Shown: positions 15,541 to 24,677, numbered from the stretch's first letter. The stretch is 43,274 nt of DNA from UBA7446 sp965657545 (GCA_965657545.1 CBFHOG010000013.1:1-43274), one strand, 5' to 3'. Numbers and translations: made by a program. Notes: generated by a model not told the origin, from the sequence alone.

Positions 15541-15697
15541 CATATTGATTATTTGAAAGCCAATTCATCAGCATATCATAATCGTACTCATTTAAGTGCT
15601 TTTTTGCTTTATCAAGCTCTTTTTTAAAAACTGTTGGATAGTCGTAAACTTTTGATAATACCGTTTTAAAGTATGATAAATTTAATTTGGTCGACAT
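15518..15697 (-). CDS. Small hypothetical protein, 59 residues
   Basis: The minus strand has an ATG at 15697 and an open frame to TAA at 15518, giving a 59-residue charged protein (KLNLSYFKTVLSKVYDYP, KKELDKAKKHLNEYDYDM, LMNWLSNNQYANL). It fills the 215 bases between oxyR and the DUF4442 gene and overlaps the oxyR 3' end by 23 bases, tail to tail. The composition (Lys/Glu/Tyr/Leu, predicted helices) is that of a real soluble protein rather than random reading. No function is recognised. Confidence 0.6.
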   Translation of the reverse strand: MSTKLNLSYFKTVLSKVYDYPTVFKKELDKAKKHLNEYDYDMLMNWLSNNQYANLTLDL

Positions 15698-15755
15698 TTT
15701 GGTTTGTTTGCAGCTAAATAACGTACTTTAGTTACACAAAATTGTTGTAGAAATG

Positions 15756-16205
15756 TTAATTCTTTATTTTAATTGACCATAAAAAAGAAAAAGAACATAC
15801 CTCATCACCCGACTCATCTATCCCTTTTGTATGAAGCCAAATTTGCTGTGGTTTATGAGATAAAGCAGAAATCACTTCAGATATTTCTGTTCCCTGTATG
15901 CAAGCAAACTTAATGGTTCCAACAGCTTTTTTAGAAAACGATGCTTTGGTTTCTATTACCAACATTGATGCTTTTATACTATTTTGAGATAATAGACGCA
16001 TAAGCAATACACCTGTTGAAAGTTCAGCAGCCATTCCCTGAACCGCCCAAAACATAGAGCGAAAAGGATTTTTATTTGCCCAATTAAGTCGTACCCCTAC
16101 CCTACAAGATTCTTCGTTAATTTCGCGAACGCGAACACCAGTGAAATAGGCAGCAGGGAGCTTAAAAAGCGTGTACCTATTAATTATTGCTGGTGTAATT
16201 TTCAT
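15756..16205 (-). CDS. DUF4442 hotdog-fold protein, thioesterase-like
   Basis: A 149-residue single-domain protein resembling the DUF4442/YiiD-C group of hotdog folds (LNWANKNPFRSMFWAVQGMAAELSTG, then TKASFSKKAVGTIKF). Hotdog enzymes of this type are thought to handle acyl-CoA thioesters, but no substrate is known for this group. It begins 5 bases after the trxB stop and is probably co-transcribed with it. No signal peptide or membrane segment is seen. Confidence 0.75.
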   Translation of the reverse strand: MKITPAIINRYTLFKLPAAYFTGVRVREINEESCRVGVRLNWANKNPFRSMFWAVQGMAAELSTGVLLMRLLSQNSIKASMLVIETKASFSKKAVGTIKFACIQGTEISEVISALSHKPQQIWLHTKGIDESGDEVCSFSFLWSIKIKN

Positions 16206-16210
16206 TGTGT

Positions 16211-17170
16211 TTAAACTTCAACAGACTCTACAGTAGCTAAATATCGCTCGGCATCTAAAGCTGCCATACATCCTGTTCCAGCGGCAGTTACCGCTTGACG
16301 ATACTCTTTGTCTTGCACATCTCCTGAAGCAAATACACCTGGAATATTTGTTTTTGTAGATTTTCCTTCAGTGATCAAATAACCTGCTTCGTCCATGTCA
16401 AGTTGACCCTTAAAAATATCGGTGTTGGGTTTGTGTCCAATAGCAATAAACAATCCCGTGATGGCAATTTCTTCCTTCTCCCCTGTTTGATTATTTACCA
16501 TACGTAAACCCTCGACTACTTGTTCTCCTAATACTTCATCAATTTCAGTATTGTAGCGTAAATCAATATTTGGCGTAGAAGTCACACGATGCTGCATGGC
16601 TTTTGAAGCGCGCATTTGATTTTTGCGGACTAGCATGGTAACTTTGTTACAGATATTTGCCAAATAGGTTGCTTCCTCGGCAGCTGTGTCGCCACCCCCT
16701 ACAATGGCTACATCTTGTCCTTTGTAAAAGAAACCGTCGCAGACGGCACACGCAGAAACACCACCACCGCGAAGACGTTGTTCGCTAGGCAGCCCTAAAT
16801 ATTTTGCAGTGGCACCCGTTGAAATAATAATCGTTTCGGCAAGCAATTCTTTTTCGTTGTCAATAGTAACTTGATGTAAACCACCTACTTCTTTTGAAAA
16901 ATGAACTGCGGTTGCCATACCTATGCGTACGTCTGTACCAAAGCGTTCTGCTTGTTGTTGCAATTGAACCATCATGGTTGGGCCGTCAACGCCTTCTGGG
17001 TAACCGGGAAAATTATCCACTTCCGTTGTGGTTGTCAGCTGACCTCCTGGTTCCATGCCCGTATAAACAACAGGTTTAAGATCTGCACGAGCGGCATAAA
17101 TAGCTGCCGTATATCCAGCAGGACCAGATCCTATGATAAGTGTTTTAATATGTTCAGGTTGATTGCTCAT
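16211..17170 (-). CDS. trxB: Thioredoxin-disulfide reductase
   Basis: A 319-residue flavoenzyme that reduces thioredoxin with NADPH. It has the FAD motif GSGPAGYTAA (15-24), the redox disulfide CAVC at 141-144, the NADPH motif GGGDTAAEEA and the C-terminal FAD contact ASGDVQDKEYRQAVTAAG. Length and motifs match the low-molecular-weight bacterial form. The reduced thioredoxin it makes is also the donor for the APS reductase in this window. A perfect -7 box is upstream at 17188-17195. Confidence 0.97.
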   Translation of the reverse strand: MSNQPEHIKTLIIGSGPAGYTAAIYAARADLKPVVYTGMEPGGQLTTTTEVDNFPGYPEGVDGPTMMVQLQQQAERFGTDVRIGMATAVHFSKEVGGLHQVTIDNEKELLAETIIISTGATAKYLGLPSEQRLRGGGVSACAVCDGFFYKGQDVAIVGGGDTAAEEATYLANICNKVTMLVRKNQMRASKAMQHRVTSTPNIDLRYNTEIDEVLGEQVVEGLRMVNNQTGEKEEIAITGLFIAIGHKPNTDIFKGQLDMDEAGYLITEGKSTKTNIPGVFASGDVQDKEYRQAVTAAGTGCMAALDAERYLATVESVEV

Positions 17171-17187
17171 CGTTGTGAATTTACATT

Positions 17188-17195
17188 CAAATGTA
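17188..17195 (-). promoter_or_regulatory. -7 box of the trxB promoter
   Basis: On the minus strand this is TACATTTG, matching TAnnTTTG, 17 bases before the trxB ATG. No convincing TTTG was seen at the expected -33 distance. Confidence 0.5.
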
Positions 17196-17274
17196 CAAGA
17201 TTAAGTGTTTTGTATGTGTCTAGTCACATCAAAAGTTATTATCAATCTATTGGCTAAAATGATGAAAAAATATG

Positions 17275-17305
17275 TTTGCGGGGGTAATGATAAATTCTAT
17301 ATTTG
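17275..17305 (+). promoter_or_regulatory. Promoter of tRNA-Pro(UGG)
   Basis: TTTG (17275-17278) and TATATTTG (17298-17305) are separated by 19 bases, a textbook Bacteroidota -33/-7 promoter. The transcript would start near 17312, a few bases before the tRNA. It is the best-formed promoter in the window. Confidence 0.8.
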
Positions 17306-17317
17306 CAGTCCGTTTTA

Positions 17318-17392
17318 CGGGGTGTAGCGTAGCCCGGTCATCGCGCCTGCTTTGGGAGCAGGAGGTCGCAGGTTCGAATCCTGCCACCCCGA
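17318..17392 (+). tRNA. tRNA-Pro (anticodon TGG)
   Basis: The sequence folds as a full cloverleaf: acceptor CGGGGTG/CACCCCG, anticodon arm CCTGC-TTTGGGA-GCAGG with TGG at 17353-17355, variable loop AGGTC, and T arm GCAGG-TTCGAAT-CCTGC. The discriminator base is A and CCA is not encoded. It has its own strong promoter and is followed directly by degenerate tandem copies of itself. Confidence 0.97.
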
Positions 17393-17712
17393 CTAAAATA
17401 AATCACATTGGGATATTGATGACCAGTCATCGCGTCCCGATGAAATCGGGAAGNNNNNNNNNNTTGATGACCAGTCATCGCGTCCCGATGAAATCGGGAA
17501 GGTAGCTGATTTAAAAATCCTGCCACCCCGACTAAAATAAATCACATTGGGATATTGATGACCAGTCATCGCGTCCCGATGAAATCGGGAAGGTAGCTGA
17601 TTTAAAAATCCTGCCACCCCGACTAAAATAAATCACATTGGGATATTGATGACCAGTCATCGCGTCCCGATAAAATCGGGAAGGTAGCTGGTTTAAAAAT
17701 CCTGCCACCCCG
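17392..17712 (+). repeat. Array A: tandem 91-bp degenerate tRNA-Pro(UGG) copies
   Basis: Four units are visible: 17392-17453 (cut by the N gap), 17464-17530 (5' truncated by the gap), 17531-17621 and 17622-17712; the last two are exactly 91 bp. Each unit has a spacer (CTAAAATAAATCACATT), a diverged 5' half ending in the real tRNA's GTCATCGCG, the arm TCCCGATGAAATCGGGA in the exact place of the anticodon arm, a decayed T arm (AGCTGATTTAAAAATCCTGCC) and the intact 3' acceptor CACCCCGAC. The last unit differs by a few bases (loop ATAAAAT; AGCTGG). The decayed T loop and acceptor mismatch argue against function as a translating tRNA. Confidence 0.9.
17454..17463. other. Assembly gap (10 N) inside array A
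   Basis: Ten N bases interrupt the repeat between AAG and TTGATGACC. The two flanking partial units hold 129 of the 182 bases that two 91-bp units would need, so at least 53 bases are missing and whole extra units may have been collapsed. Confidence 0.95.
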
Positions 17713-17740
17713 ACTAAAATAACCTTTTGGTTTATAACCA

Positions 17741-18034
<294 letters not shown>

Positions 18035-18058
18035 TAGATATCAAAACATCTACTATAA

Positions 18059-18090
18059 ACGGCAACTACGTATTGATTGCCGTATTTTTT
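18059..18090 (+). terminator. Rho-independent terminator of the tRNA-Pro transcript
   Basis: ACGGCAA (18059-18065) pairs with TTGCCGT (18077-18083), followed by ATTTTTT. It lies after array B and would end transcription coming through both tRNA genes and their arrays. Confidence 0.7.
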
Positions 18091-18170
18091 ATATACTTTT
18101 AACACCTCATGAAACGTGTAGCGGTCTTTATAAGTCTACCCTACCGAATGCATGAAAATATATCTTATCA

Positions 18171-19382
18171 ATGACAAATTACGATGTTCTTATTGTGGGT
18201 GGAGGTGCTGCTGGTTTCTTTTCAGCAATAAACACCGCGCAAAGAAATCCTGATCTTAAAATTGCAATTTTAGAACGCGGAAATACTGTTTTGTCTAAAG
18301 TAAAAATTTCTGGTGGCGGAAGATGTAATGTAACGCATGCTGAGTTTGAACCTAAACCGTTAACACTTCATTACCCAAGAGGGCAAAAAGAATTACTTGG
18401 GCCATTTCATACATTCATGACTGGTGATACGATGGAATGGTTTGAAAAACGAGGTGTTGATCTGGTTATTGAAGCAGATGGGCGTGTTTTTCCCAAGTCA
18501 AATTCATCTCAAACGATTATTGATTGTTTTCTCTCGGAAGCGCATAAATACAAAGTAGATATCTTACTAAATCACTCCGTTCAAAATATTGAACAAGAAA
18601 ACAATCAGTGGAAACTTACAACTCCCAAGGATACGCTTTTTACAAAAAAGGTCATGATTGCAACAGGAAGTAATCCTAAAATGTGGAATCTCTTGCAAAA
18701 ACTAGGGCATCGCACCACTACCCCAGTTCCTTCTCTGTTTACATTTACGATTTCAGACCCACGTATAAAATCAATCCCAGGAGTTGTTGCCAAACACGTA
18801 ACACTTTCCGTAAATAATAGTTCATTAACATCATCTGGTCCGCTTCTTATTACGCATTCAGGGGTAAGTGCTCCTTCAGTACTGAAGCTATCCGCTTACG
18901 GGGCGCTTGAACTGGCAAAGCGAAATTATAATTTTGACCTAAAAATAAATTTTATTTCAAAGGAGCTAACTAAGTGTGTTGAGGAACTCGGCATATTTAA
19001 AACAAATCTTTCGAAAAAATACGTTCGCAAACATGCTTTATATGACTTACCTAAACGTTTATGGGAACAACTGGTTAAAGGGGCGGAACTTCCAAACGAA
19101 ATCAAATGGGCCGAAGTCAATCACAAGCAACTGCATCAACTTGGGTTGCAGTTAACATCAGCTGTATTTAAGGTTACTGGAAAAAGCACGTTTAAAGAAG
19201 AATTTGTTACAGCTGGAGGAATAGACTTAAAAGAAATTAACTTTAAAACTTTTGAAAGTAAACTCCACAGAAATTTATTTTTTGCAGGAGAGATTTTAAA
19301 TATTGATGCCGTAACAGGAGGATTTAATTTTCAAAATGCTTGGACGGGCGGCTTTATTGCTGCACAGCATATGAGCAACTAA
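18171..19382 (+). CDS. HI0933-like NAD(P)/FAD-dependent oxidoreductase
   Basis: A 403-residue flavoprotein of the HI0933/BaiN/RdsA family: N-terminal FAD motif IVGGGAAGFFSA (8-19), the signature SKVKISGGGRCNVTHA (about 43-58), and the C-terminal TAGGIDLKEIN...GGFNFQNAWTGG-type closing block. Members are near-universal in bacteria and their substrates are mostly undefined; some have been linked to rRNA modification or bile-acid reduction. Nothing here settles its role. It is monocistronic, with about 160 bases before the next gene. Confidence 0.88.
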   Translation: MTNYDVLIVGGGAAGFFSAINTAQRNPDLKIAILERGNTVLSKVKISGGGRCNVTHAEFEPKPLTLHYPRGQKELLGPFHTFMTGDTMEWFEKRGVDLVIEADGRVFPKSNSSQTIIDCFLSEAHKYKVDILLNHSVQNIEQENNQWKLTTPKDTLFTKKVMIATGSNPKMWNLLQKLGHRTTTPVPSLFTFTISDPRIKSIPGVVAKHVTLSVNNSSLTSSGPLLITHSGVSAPSVLKLSAYGALELAKRNYNFDLKINFISKELTKCVEELGIFKTNLSKKYVRKHALYDLPKRLWEQLVKGAELPNEIKWAEVNHKQLHQLGLQLTSAVFKVTGKSTFKEEFVTAGGIDLKEINFKTFESKLHRNLFFAGEILNIDAVTGGFNFQNAWTGGFIAAQHMSN

Positions 19383-19544
19383 AAAGATAATTCCAACAGA
19401 AAGTGTATATGTGCGTATTATGCTGCTGTTAACCAATGAATTTGTCAAGTCATTTTTTCTTAATCAAAATCCTCAGTTCCATATTTTTTATAATTTTATA
19501 AGGAACAAGACCTCACGAAAAAATAAAACACAAATCCATCTCCC

Positions 19545-20486
19545 ATGAAAAAAATACTTAGAATTATTAAAAACAGATCTGATATTGGCGCTGGAACTAG
19601 AGGGGCAGATATTGGAATTGATGCCATGGAAATTGCGGCTATCAATGCAGAAAACGACTTTTTTAACAAGACCGCATTTATAGACGTAAAAACACATAAC
19701 GAAAGCATCTATAACAAAGTTCAAAATTCATCTGCAAAGCGAATTAACTTTGTTGTTGAGCAATGCCAAAGAGTTGCTGAAGCCGTAAAAAAGACACTCG
19801 AAAAAGAGGAGTTTCCCTTAGTGCTTTCTGGGGATCATTCATCGGCTTTAGGTACTATTGCTGGAATTAAAACCAAAAACCCCACACAACGACTCGGTAT
19901 TGTATGGATTGACGCACATGCTGATTTGCATACACCATACACCTCCCCGTCTGGAAACATACATGGAATGCCCTTAGCCGCTGCCATGCAGAAAGACAAT
20001 ATAAAAATGAAAACCAACAATCCAGACAAAGACACACTCAAGGCGTGGGAATCCTTAAAAACAATTGGTATAAATAATCCTAAGTTTGAAACACAAGATC
20101 TTGTTTACTTTGGGGTTAGAGACACAGAAATAGCAGAAGACACGCTTATAAACAGTAATCACATTAAAAACTACAGTGTTCCTGAAATCCGTTTTAGAGG
20201 AATAGAAAAATGCGTAAATGAAGCTATTGAGAAGTTAGCAGATTGCGATGCCATTTATATTACATTTGATGTTGACAGTTTAGACTGTGACCTCATTTCG
20301 AGAGGAACGGGAACACCTGTTCCTTTAGGGTTTACACCTAATGAGGCAAAGACCATAATTTCTGCATTTTTGAAAACTGATAAAGTGATAGCAACTGAGT
20401 TTACCGAAATTAACCCCTTGCTAGACAATAAAGGAAACTTAATGGCTGAGACTGCTTTTGATATTTTATATCATTGTTTTGGATAA
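19545..20486 (+). CDS. Arginase/ureohydrolase family protein, probable arginase
   Basis: A 313-residue binuclear-manganese hydrolase. Metal ligands are seen in SGDHSSALG (His 98), IDAHADLHT (Asp 123, His 125, Asp 127) and the FDVDSLDCD block near residue 245. The GTGTPVPLGFT block is close to the arginase GTGTPVPGGLT rather than the agmatinase or formimidoylglutamase versions, so arginine to ornithine plus urea is the most likely reaction. Formimidoylglutamase remains possible. It stands alone between intergenic stretches of about 160 bases on both sides. Confidence 0.8.
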   Translation: MKKILRIIKNRSDIGAGTRGADIGIDAMEIAAINAENDFFNKTAFIDVKTHNESIYNKVQNSSAKRINFVVEQCQRVAEAVKKTLEKEEFPLVLSGDHSSALGTIAGIKTKNPTQRLGIVWIDAHADLHTPYTSPSGNIHGMPLAAAMQKDNIKMKTNNPDKDTLKAWESLKTIGINNPKFETQDLVYFGVRDTEIAEDTLINSNHIKNYSVPEIRFRGIEKCVNEAIEKLADCDAIYITFDVDSLDCDLISRGTGTPVPLGFTPNEAKTIISAFLKTDKVIATEFTEINPLLDNKGNLMAETAFDILYHCFG

Positions 20487-20645
20487 TTGTTTATGAACTC
20501 ATTTCTAGCCATTCGCTTATAAACGTATAAAATTATCCTATATATTATTTAGTGCTTTGTATTGTATTGGTAGTGCGCTAATAGGAAAAGTGAGACCTGT
20601 TAAATATTCTCATACATCTACCTTATCTTTACAAAAACTATCAAT

Positions 20646-21251
20646 TTGATCATTGGATTTTGTGGAGGAACAGGTGCGGGAAAATCAACCTTGGTTGAAC
20701 AAGCTGCTCGTTTCCTAGGAAAAGAAAACACACTTATTCTGGCTCAAGACCATTATTATAAACACTTGCCTGAGCTAACTTTTGAGGAACGTGCTCAAAT
20801 TAATTTTGATCATCCAGATGCCCTAGATTTTGATTTGATGGTGTCAGATTTAAAAAAACTCGTGAACGGAATCTCAATTGATCGCCCTGTATATTCCTTT
20901 GCGGAACATCTCCGCATGAATGAATCTGTTCCTTGTGGTTCCAAACCTTTTATTTTAGTAGAGGGTATTTTGGTTTTTGCACACCAACCCCTTCTTTCGT
21001 TATTTGATTATAAAGTGTATATTGAAGCTGACAAACAATTGCGCGTTCAACGCAGGGTAGAACGAGATGTGCAGCAAAGAGGACGGACAAAAGATGAAGT
21101 TCACCAACGATTCAAAACAACATTGCATAACATGCATGATACGTTTATTGCATCCAATAGAGAAAAAGCCGATATTGTGATTTCAAACAATGAAACTATT
21201 GAAAAATCAATTGCACCTCTAAAGTATTGGTTATCATCCGTTATTAAATGA
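20646..21251 (+). CDS. udk: Uridine kinase
   Basis: A 201-residue P-loop kinase that phosphorylates uridine/cytidine with a nucleoside triphosphate. The Walker A motif GGTGAGKST is at residues 7-15, followed by AQDHYYK, NFDHPDALDFDL, VEGILVF and RRVERDVQQRG. The P-loop is so close to the N-terminus that no shorter start is possible, and the only suitable start is a TTG at 20646. A TATCTTTA box (20624-20631) lies just upstream. The stop overlaps the start of the septum-formation gene. Confidence 0.92.
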   Translation: MIIGFCGGTGAGKSTLVEQAARFLGKENTLILAQDHYYKHLPELTFEERAQINFDHPDALDFDLMVSDLKKLVNGISIDRPVYSFAEHLRMNESVPCGSKPFILVEGILVFAHQPLLSLFDYKVYIEADKQLRVQRRVERDVQQRGRTKDEVHQRFKTTLHNMHDTFIASNREKADIVISNNETIEKSIAPLKYWLSSVIK

Positions 21252-21559
21252 AAAAACTTCTTAAAAATCCTTGGTTTAAACTAGCTACAAACGTGTATGC
21301 GCTTATTGGACTTTTTTTTGTTGTTTGGATGGTGTTTTTAGACACCAACTCACTACGAATTTACCTTAATCTAGAGGATAAGCTTTCAGATTTAGAACGT
21401 CAAAAAGCAACGCTGGAGCGTGATATTGCTACGGATAAAAAAATACTTTTACAATTAAACGACTCCATTGAACTGGAACGCTATGCCCGAGAAAAATATA
21501 ATATGAAACGAAAAAACGAAGATGTGTACCTCATTGAGTACACAGAAGGCGCCCAATAA
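21248..21559 (+). CDS. Septum formation initiator family protein (FtsB/DivIC-like)
   Basis: A 103-residue single-pass membrane protein: cytoplasmic N-terminus, one transmembrane helix (about 12-32) and a coiled coil (about 37-70, LEDKLSDLERQKATLERDI). The closing segment is ERYAREKYNMKRKNEDVYLIEY, which is the typical FtsB/DivIC signature. It would act in the divisome with FtsL and FtsQ. The start overlaps the uridine kinase stop by four bases. Confidence 0.88.
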   Translation: MKKLLKNPWFKLATNVYALIGLFFVVWMVFLDTNSLRIYLNLEDKLSDLERQKATLERDIATDKKILLQLNDSIELERYAREKYNMKRKNEDVYLIEYTEGAQ

Positions 21560-21574
21560 TTTTAATAATACAAA

Positions 21575-22450
21575 ATGAAATACACAGAACAAATGCTTCG
21601 TGAAGATGCATTAAAAGACAAAATTATCGTAGTTACTGGTGGCGGCAGCGGACTGGGAAAATCCATGACCCGCTATTTCTTACAACTTGGCGCAAAAGTG
21701 GCAATAACCTCAAGAAATTTAGAGAAATTAGAAAATACAGCAACCGAACTTTCTAAAGAAACAGCTGGTACTTGTTTTGCTGTTGCCTGTGATGTGAGAA
21801 ATATTGACGAGGTGGAGGCCATGCACAAACAAGTTATAGAAAAACTGGGCGCAGTAGATGTATTGGTAAACAATGCGGCTGGAAATTTCATTGCACCAAC
21901 AGAGCGATTGTCTTCCAACGCTTTTGATACCATATTGGATATTGTACTAAAAGGAACAAAAAATTGTACGTTAACCTTTGGGAAACATTGGATAAAAAAC
22001 AAACAAAAAAACACAAACGTTTTAAATGTTGTGACTACCTATGCTTATACAGGCTCAGGTTATGTGGTTCCATCGGCTTGTGCAAAGGCTGGCGTACTTG
22101 CCATGACGCGTTCTTTGGCCGTAGAATGGGCAAAATACGGCATGCGATTTAATGCCGTTGCCCCTGGTCCCTTTCCCACCAAAGGAGCATGGGATAGGCT
22201 TTTACCAGCTCCCATCAAGAAAAAATTTGATCCAAAAAAACGCATTCCTATAGGTCGTGTGGGCGAACACCAAGAATTAGCGAACTTGGCAGCGTATATG
22301 GTTTCTGATTTTGGTGCATACCTAAATGGAGAAGTCATTACGCTAGACGGAGGCGAATGGCTAAAAGGAGCTGGACAGTTCAACAATCTAGAACAAGTAT
22401 CGCAGACCATGTGGAATGTACTGGAAATGGCAATTCGCAAGAAAAAATAG
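21575..22450 (+). CDS. SDR family oxidoreductase, 2,4-dienoyl-CoA-reductase-like
   Basis: A 291-residue Rossmann-fold short-chain dehydrogenase with the cofactor loop TGGGSGLGKSM (about 21-31) and NNAAGN. The usual catalytic YxxxK is replaced by SACAK (Lys kept, Tyr absent), and NAVAPGPFPTKGAWDRL follows. The loss of Tyr and this C-terminal block are characteristic of peroxisomal-type 2,4-dienoyl-CoA reductases, which reduce unsaturated acyl-CoAs with NADPH during fatty-acid breakdown. The exact acyl substrate is inferred. It begins 15 bases after the ftsB-like gene. Confidence 0.85.
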   Translation: MKYTEQMLREDALKDKIIVVTGGGSGLGKSMTRYFLQLGAKVAITSRNLEKLENTATELSKETAGTCFAVACDVRNIDEVEAMHKQVIEKLGAVDVLVNNAAGNFIAPTERLSSNAFDTILDIVLKGTKNCTLTFGKHWIKNKQKNTNVLNVVTTYAYTGSGYVVPSACAKAGVLAMTRSLAVEWAKYGMRFNAVAPGPFPTKGAWDRLLPAPIKKKFDPKKRIPIGRVGEHQELANLAAYMVSDFGAYLNGEVITLDGGEWLKGAGQFNNLEQVSQTMWNVLEMAIRKKK

Positions 22451-22512
22451 TTAACAAAATTTTGATTTTCTAAAGCGCATATAAATACTATTTTTACACT
22501 TTACAACCAACC

Positions 22513-23277
22513 ATGGGCAAAATCATAGCTGTAGCAAATCAAAAAGGAGGAGTAGGTAAAACCACCACCTCTGTAAACCTCGCAGCGTGCCTTGGTGTAT
22601 TGGAAAAAAAAGTATTATTAATTGATGCAGATCCACAGGCCAATGCCACATCGGGTTTAGGGGTTGAAGTTGAAAAAGTAGAAAAGGGTTCCTATCAGGT
22701 CCTTGAACACACCCTCCCTGCAAAAGAGACCATCGTTCCTACAAATTCACCTAATTTAGACTTACTTCCTGCGCATATTGATTTGGTTGCTATTGAAATT
22801 GAATTGGTTGATAAGCCAAACAGAGAAAATATGCTTCGAGAGGCACTTGCTCCCATTAAAGATGCATATGATTATATTTTTATTGATTGTGCACCCTCAT
22901 TGGGATTGATTACATTGAATGCGCTTACGGCTGCCGATTCGGTGATTATCCCAATACAATGCGAATATTTTGCACTTGAGGGGCTCGGGAAATTATTGAA
23001 CACCATTAAGAGTGTACAAAAAATTCACAATCCCTCGTTGGGAATTGAAGGGATGTTACTGACCATGTACGATTCTCGCTTAAGACTATCAAATCAGGTT
23101 GTTGACGAAGTAAAAAAGCATTTTAACAGTATGGTTTTTAATACCATAATTCAACGAAATGTGAAAATTAGCGAAGCACCAAGTTATGGGGAAACCATCA
23201 TCGACTATGATGCTTCAAGCAAGGGAGCGTCTAGCTATTTGAAGCTAGCGCAAGAATTTATCATCAAAAACAACTAA
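22513..23277 (+). CDS. parA: Chromosome partitioning ATPase ParA
   Basis: A 254-residue deviant Walker A ATPase (KGGVGKTT at residues 11-18, DADPQANAT, DCAPSLGL). It lacks an N-terminal DNA-binding extension, as in chromosomal Soj/ParA. With ParB, encoded 2 bases downstream, it drives segregation of origin regions. Chromosomal parAB usually lies within a few hundred kb of the origin, but no origin or parS site (TGTTTCACGTGAAACA) was seen in this window. Confidence 0.96.
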   Translation: MGKIIAVANQKGGVGKTTTSVNLAACLGVLEKKVLLIDADPQANATSGLGVEVEKVEKGSYQVLEHTLPAKETIVPTNSPNLDLLPAHIDLVAIEIELVDKPNRENMLREALAPIKDAYDYIFIDCAPSLGLITLNALTAADSVIIPIQCEYFALEGLGKLLNTIKSVQKIHNPSLGIEGMLLTMYDSRLRLSNQVVDEVKKHFNSMVFNTIIQRNVKISEAPSYGETIIDYDASSKGASSYLKLAQEFIIKNN

Positions 23278-23279
23278 AT

Positions 23280-24134
23280 ATGGCAAAAGCAAAAAAACGT
23301 CAAGCTATGGGGCGTGGCTTATCTGCACTACTACCAACAGACGAAAACCTTGGTAATGCAAAAGTTGAAGGTCGTGTTTTAGAAGTGCCACTACAACAAA
23401 TTGAAACCAATCCGTTTCAACCCAGAACACAATTCAACCCCGAAACTCTGGAAGAACTTGCTTCCTCCATTGGTGCATTAGGAGTTATCCAGCCCATTAC
23501 AGTTCGACGAATGGGTACTGACAACTATCAGTTGGTTTCAGGTGAACGACGCTTTCGCGCCTCCCAAATGCTTAAACTAGACACAATCCCTGCATTTATT
23601 CGCGTTGCAAACGACAAAGAGTCCTTAGAAATGGCGCTTGTTGAAAACATTCAACGTGACGATTTAGACCCTATTGAGATTGCTTTAAGCTACGAAAGAC
23701 TCATTAACGAAATTAATCTCACCCAAGAAGAAATGAGTCAGCGCGTTGGAAAAAAACGCTCCACAGTTACCAACTATTTGCGTTTGTTACAACTAGATCC
23801 ACTAATACAATCAGGAATTCGCGATGGGTTTATAAGCATGGGGCACGGACGCGCACTTCTAGCAGTTGACAATCCTAGAGAGCAGTTAAACCTCTATAAA
23901 AAAATTGTAGCTACTGGTATGTCCGTCCGAGAAACGGAACAGGCAGTTAAACCTAAAAAACCGAATACGCAACCTAAAATTGATGACTACACCACCAAAC
24001 ATATCAATGCTTTAAGTCATTTTTTTGGTGCATCAGTACAAACAACGGTGGATAAAAATGGGGGCGGTAAAATTGTAATTTCATTTGGCTCTGAAAAAGA
24101 GTTTAAATCGATTCGTAAAAAATTGAACTTGTGA
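23280..24134 (+). CDS. parB: Chromosome partitioning protein ParB
   Basis: A 284-residue ParB: arginine-rich CTPase domain (NPFQPRTQFN, SGERRFRAS, ENIQRDDLDPIE), helix-turn-helix (about 150-190, TQEEMSQRVGKKRSTVTNYLR) and a short C-terminal dimerisation domain. It binds parS and forms a CTP-dependent clamp. It is the second gene of parAB and overlaps the DUF5683 start (GTGA). Confidence 0.96.
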   Translation: MAKAKKRQAMGRGLSALLPTDENLGNAKVEGRVLEVPLQQIETNPFQPRTQFNPETLEELASSIGALGVIQPITVRRMGTDNYQLVSGERRFRASQMLKLDTIPAFIRVANDKESLEMALVENIQRDDLDPIEIALSYERLINEINLTQEEMSQRVGKKRSTVTNYLRLLQLDPLIQSGIRDGFISMGHGRALLAVDNPREQLNLYKKIVATGMSVRETEQAVKPKKPNTQPKIDDYTTKHINALSHFFGASVQTTVDKNGGGKIVISFGSEKEFKSIRKKLNL

Positions 24135-24676
24135 AAACGTATGCTTTGCTCTGTTTATTGATTTTTGTTTGTGGTATTTCTACAGCACAACAGATCAAAG
24201 CTGATGATATTCGTAAAATTGAGAATGAAGATCCATTAAGACCTGCAAAAGCAGCTTTCTATTCTGCTGTTCTTCCGGGACTGGGTCAAGTTTATAACAA
24301 ACGCTATTGGAAAGTTCCCATTGTTTATGGTGCTATTGGGCTCTCTATTTACTCATATGATGCCAATCAAAAAAATTATGTACGCTACCGCGATGCCTAT
24401 AAAAGACGTATTGCAGGCTATAGCGACGATGAATTTCAAGGGCTTATTGCAAGTACTGACCGATTGATAGACGGGCAAGATTTTTACAAAAGAAATAGAG
24501 ATCGTTCTATGCTCTTTATTTTAGGATTTTATTTTTTGAATATTTTAGATGCCAACATAGATGCGCATTTAAAACAGTATAACGTAAACAGCGACCTGAG
24601 CTTTAAACCTTATATTGATGTAGCACCAACAGATGCTACACCGGTTGCAGGAATGCGTGTCGCATTAACATTTTAG
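24131..24676 (+). CDS. DUF5683 domain protein
   Basis: A 181-residue protein beginning with GTG, with a signal peptide (LLCLLIFVCGISTAQQ, about 5-20). DUF5683 follows with two hydrophobic segments (AAFYSAVLPGLGQVYNKRYW, about 40-75, and MLFILGFYFLNILDANIDAHL, near 127-147). The family occurs mainly in Bacteroidota, commonly just after parB, and has no defined role. It is translationally coupled to parB and followed one base later by dapB. Confidence 0.8.
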   Translation: MKTYALLCLLIFVCGISTAQQIKADDIRKIENEDPLRPAKAAFYSAVLPGLGQVYNKRYWKVPIVYGAIGLSIYSYDANQKNYVRYRDAYKRRIAGYSDDEFQGLIASTDRLIDGQDFYKRNRDRSMLFILGFYFLNILDANIDAHLKQYNVNSDLSFKPYIDVAPTDATPVAGMRVALTF

Positions 24677-24677
24677 T

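Noticed and set aside
16894..17257. Plus-strand ORFs opposite trxB
   Set aside because: They are antisense to conserved trxB motifs and have no family-like composition.
22450..24134. parS site or replication origin near parAB
   Set aside because: No match to TGTTTCACGTGAAACA or a DnaA-box cluster was seen by eye in the window.
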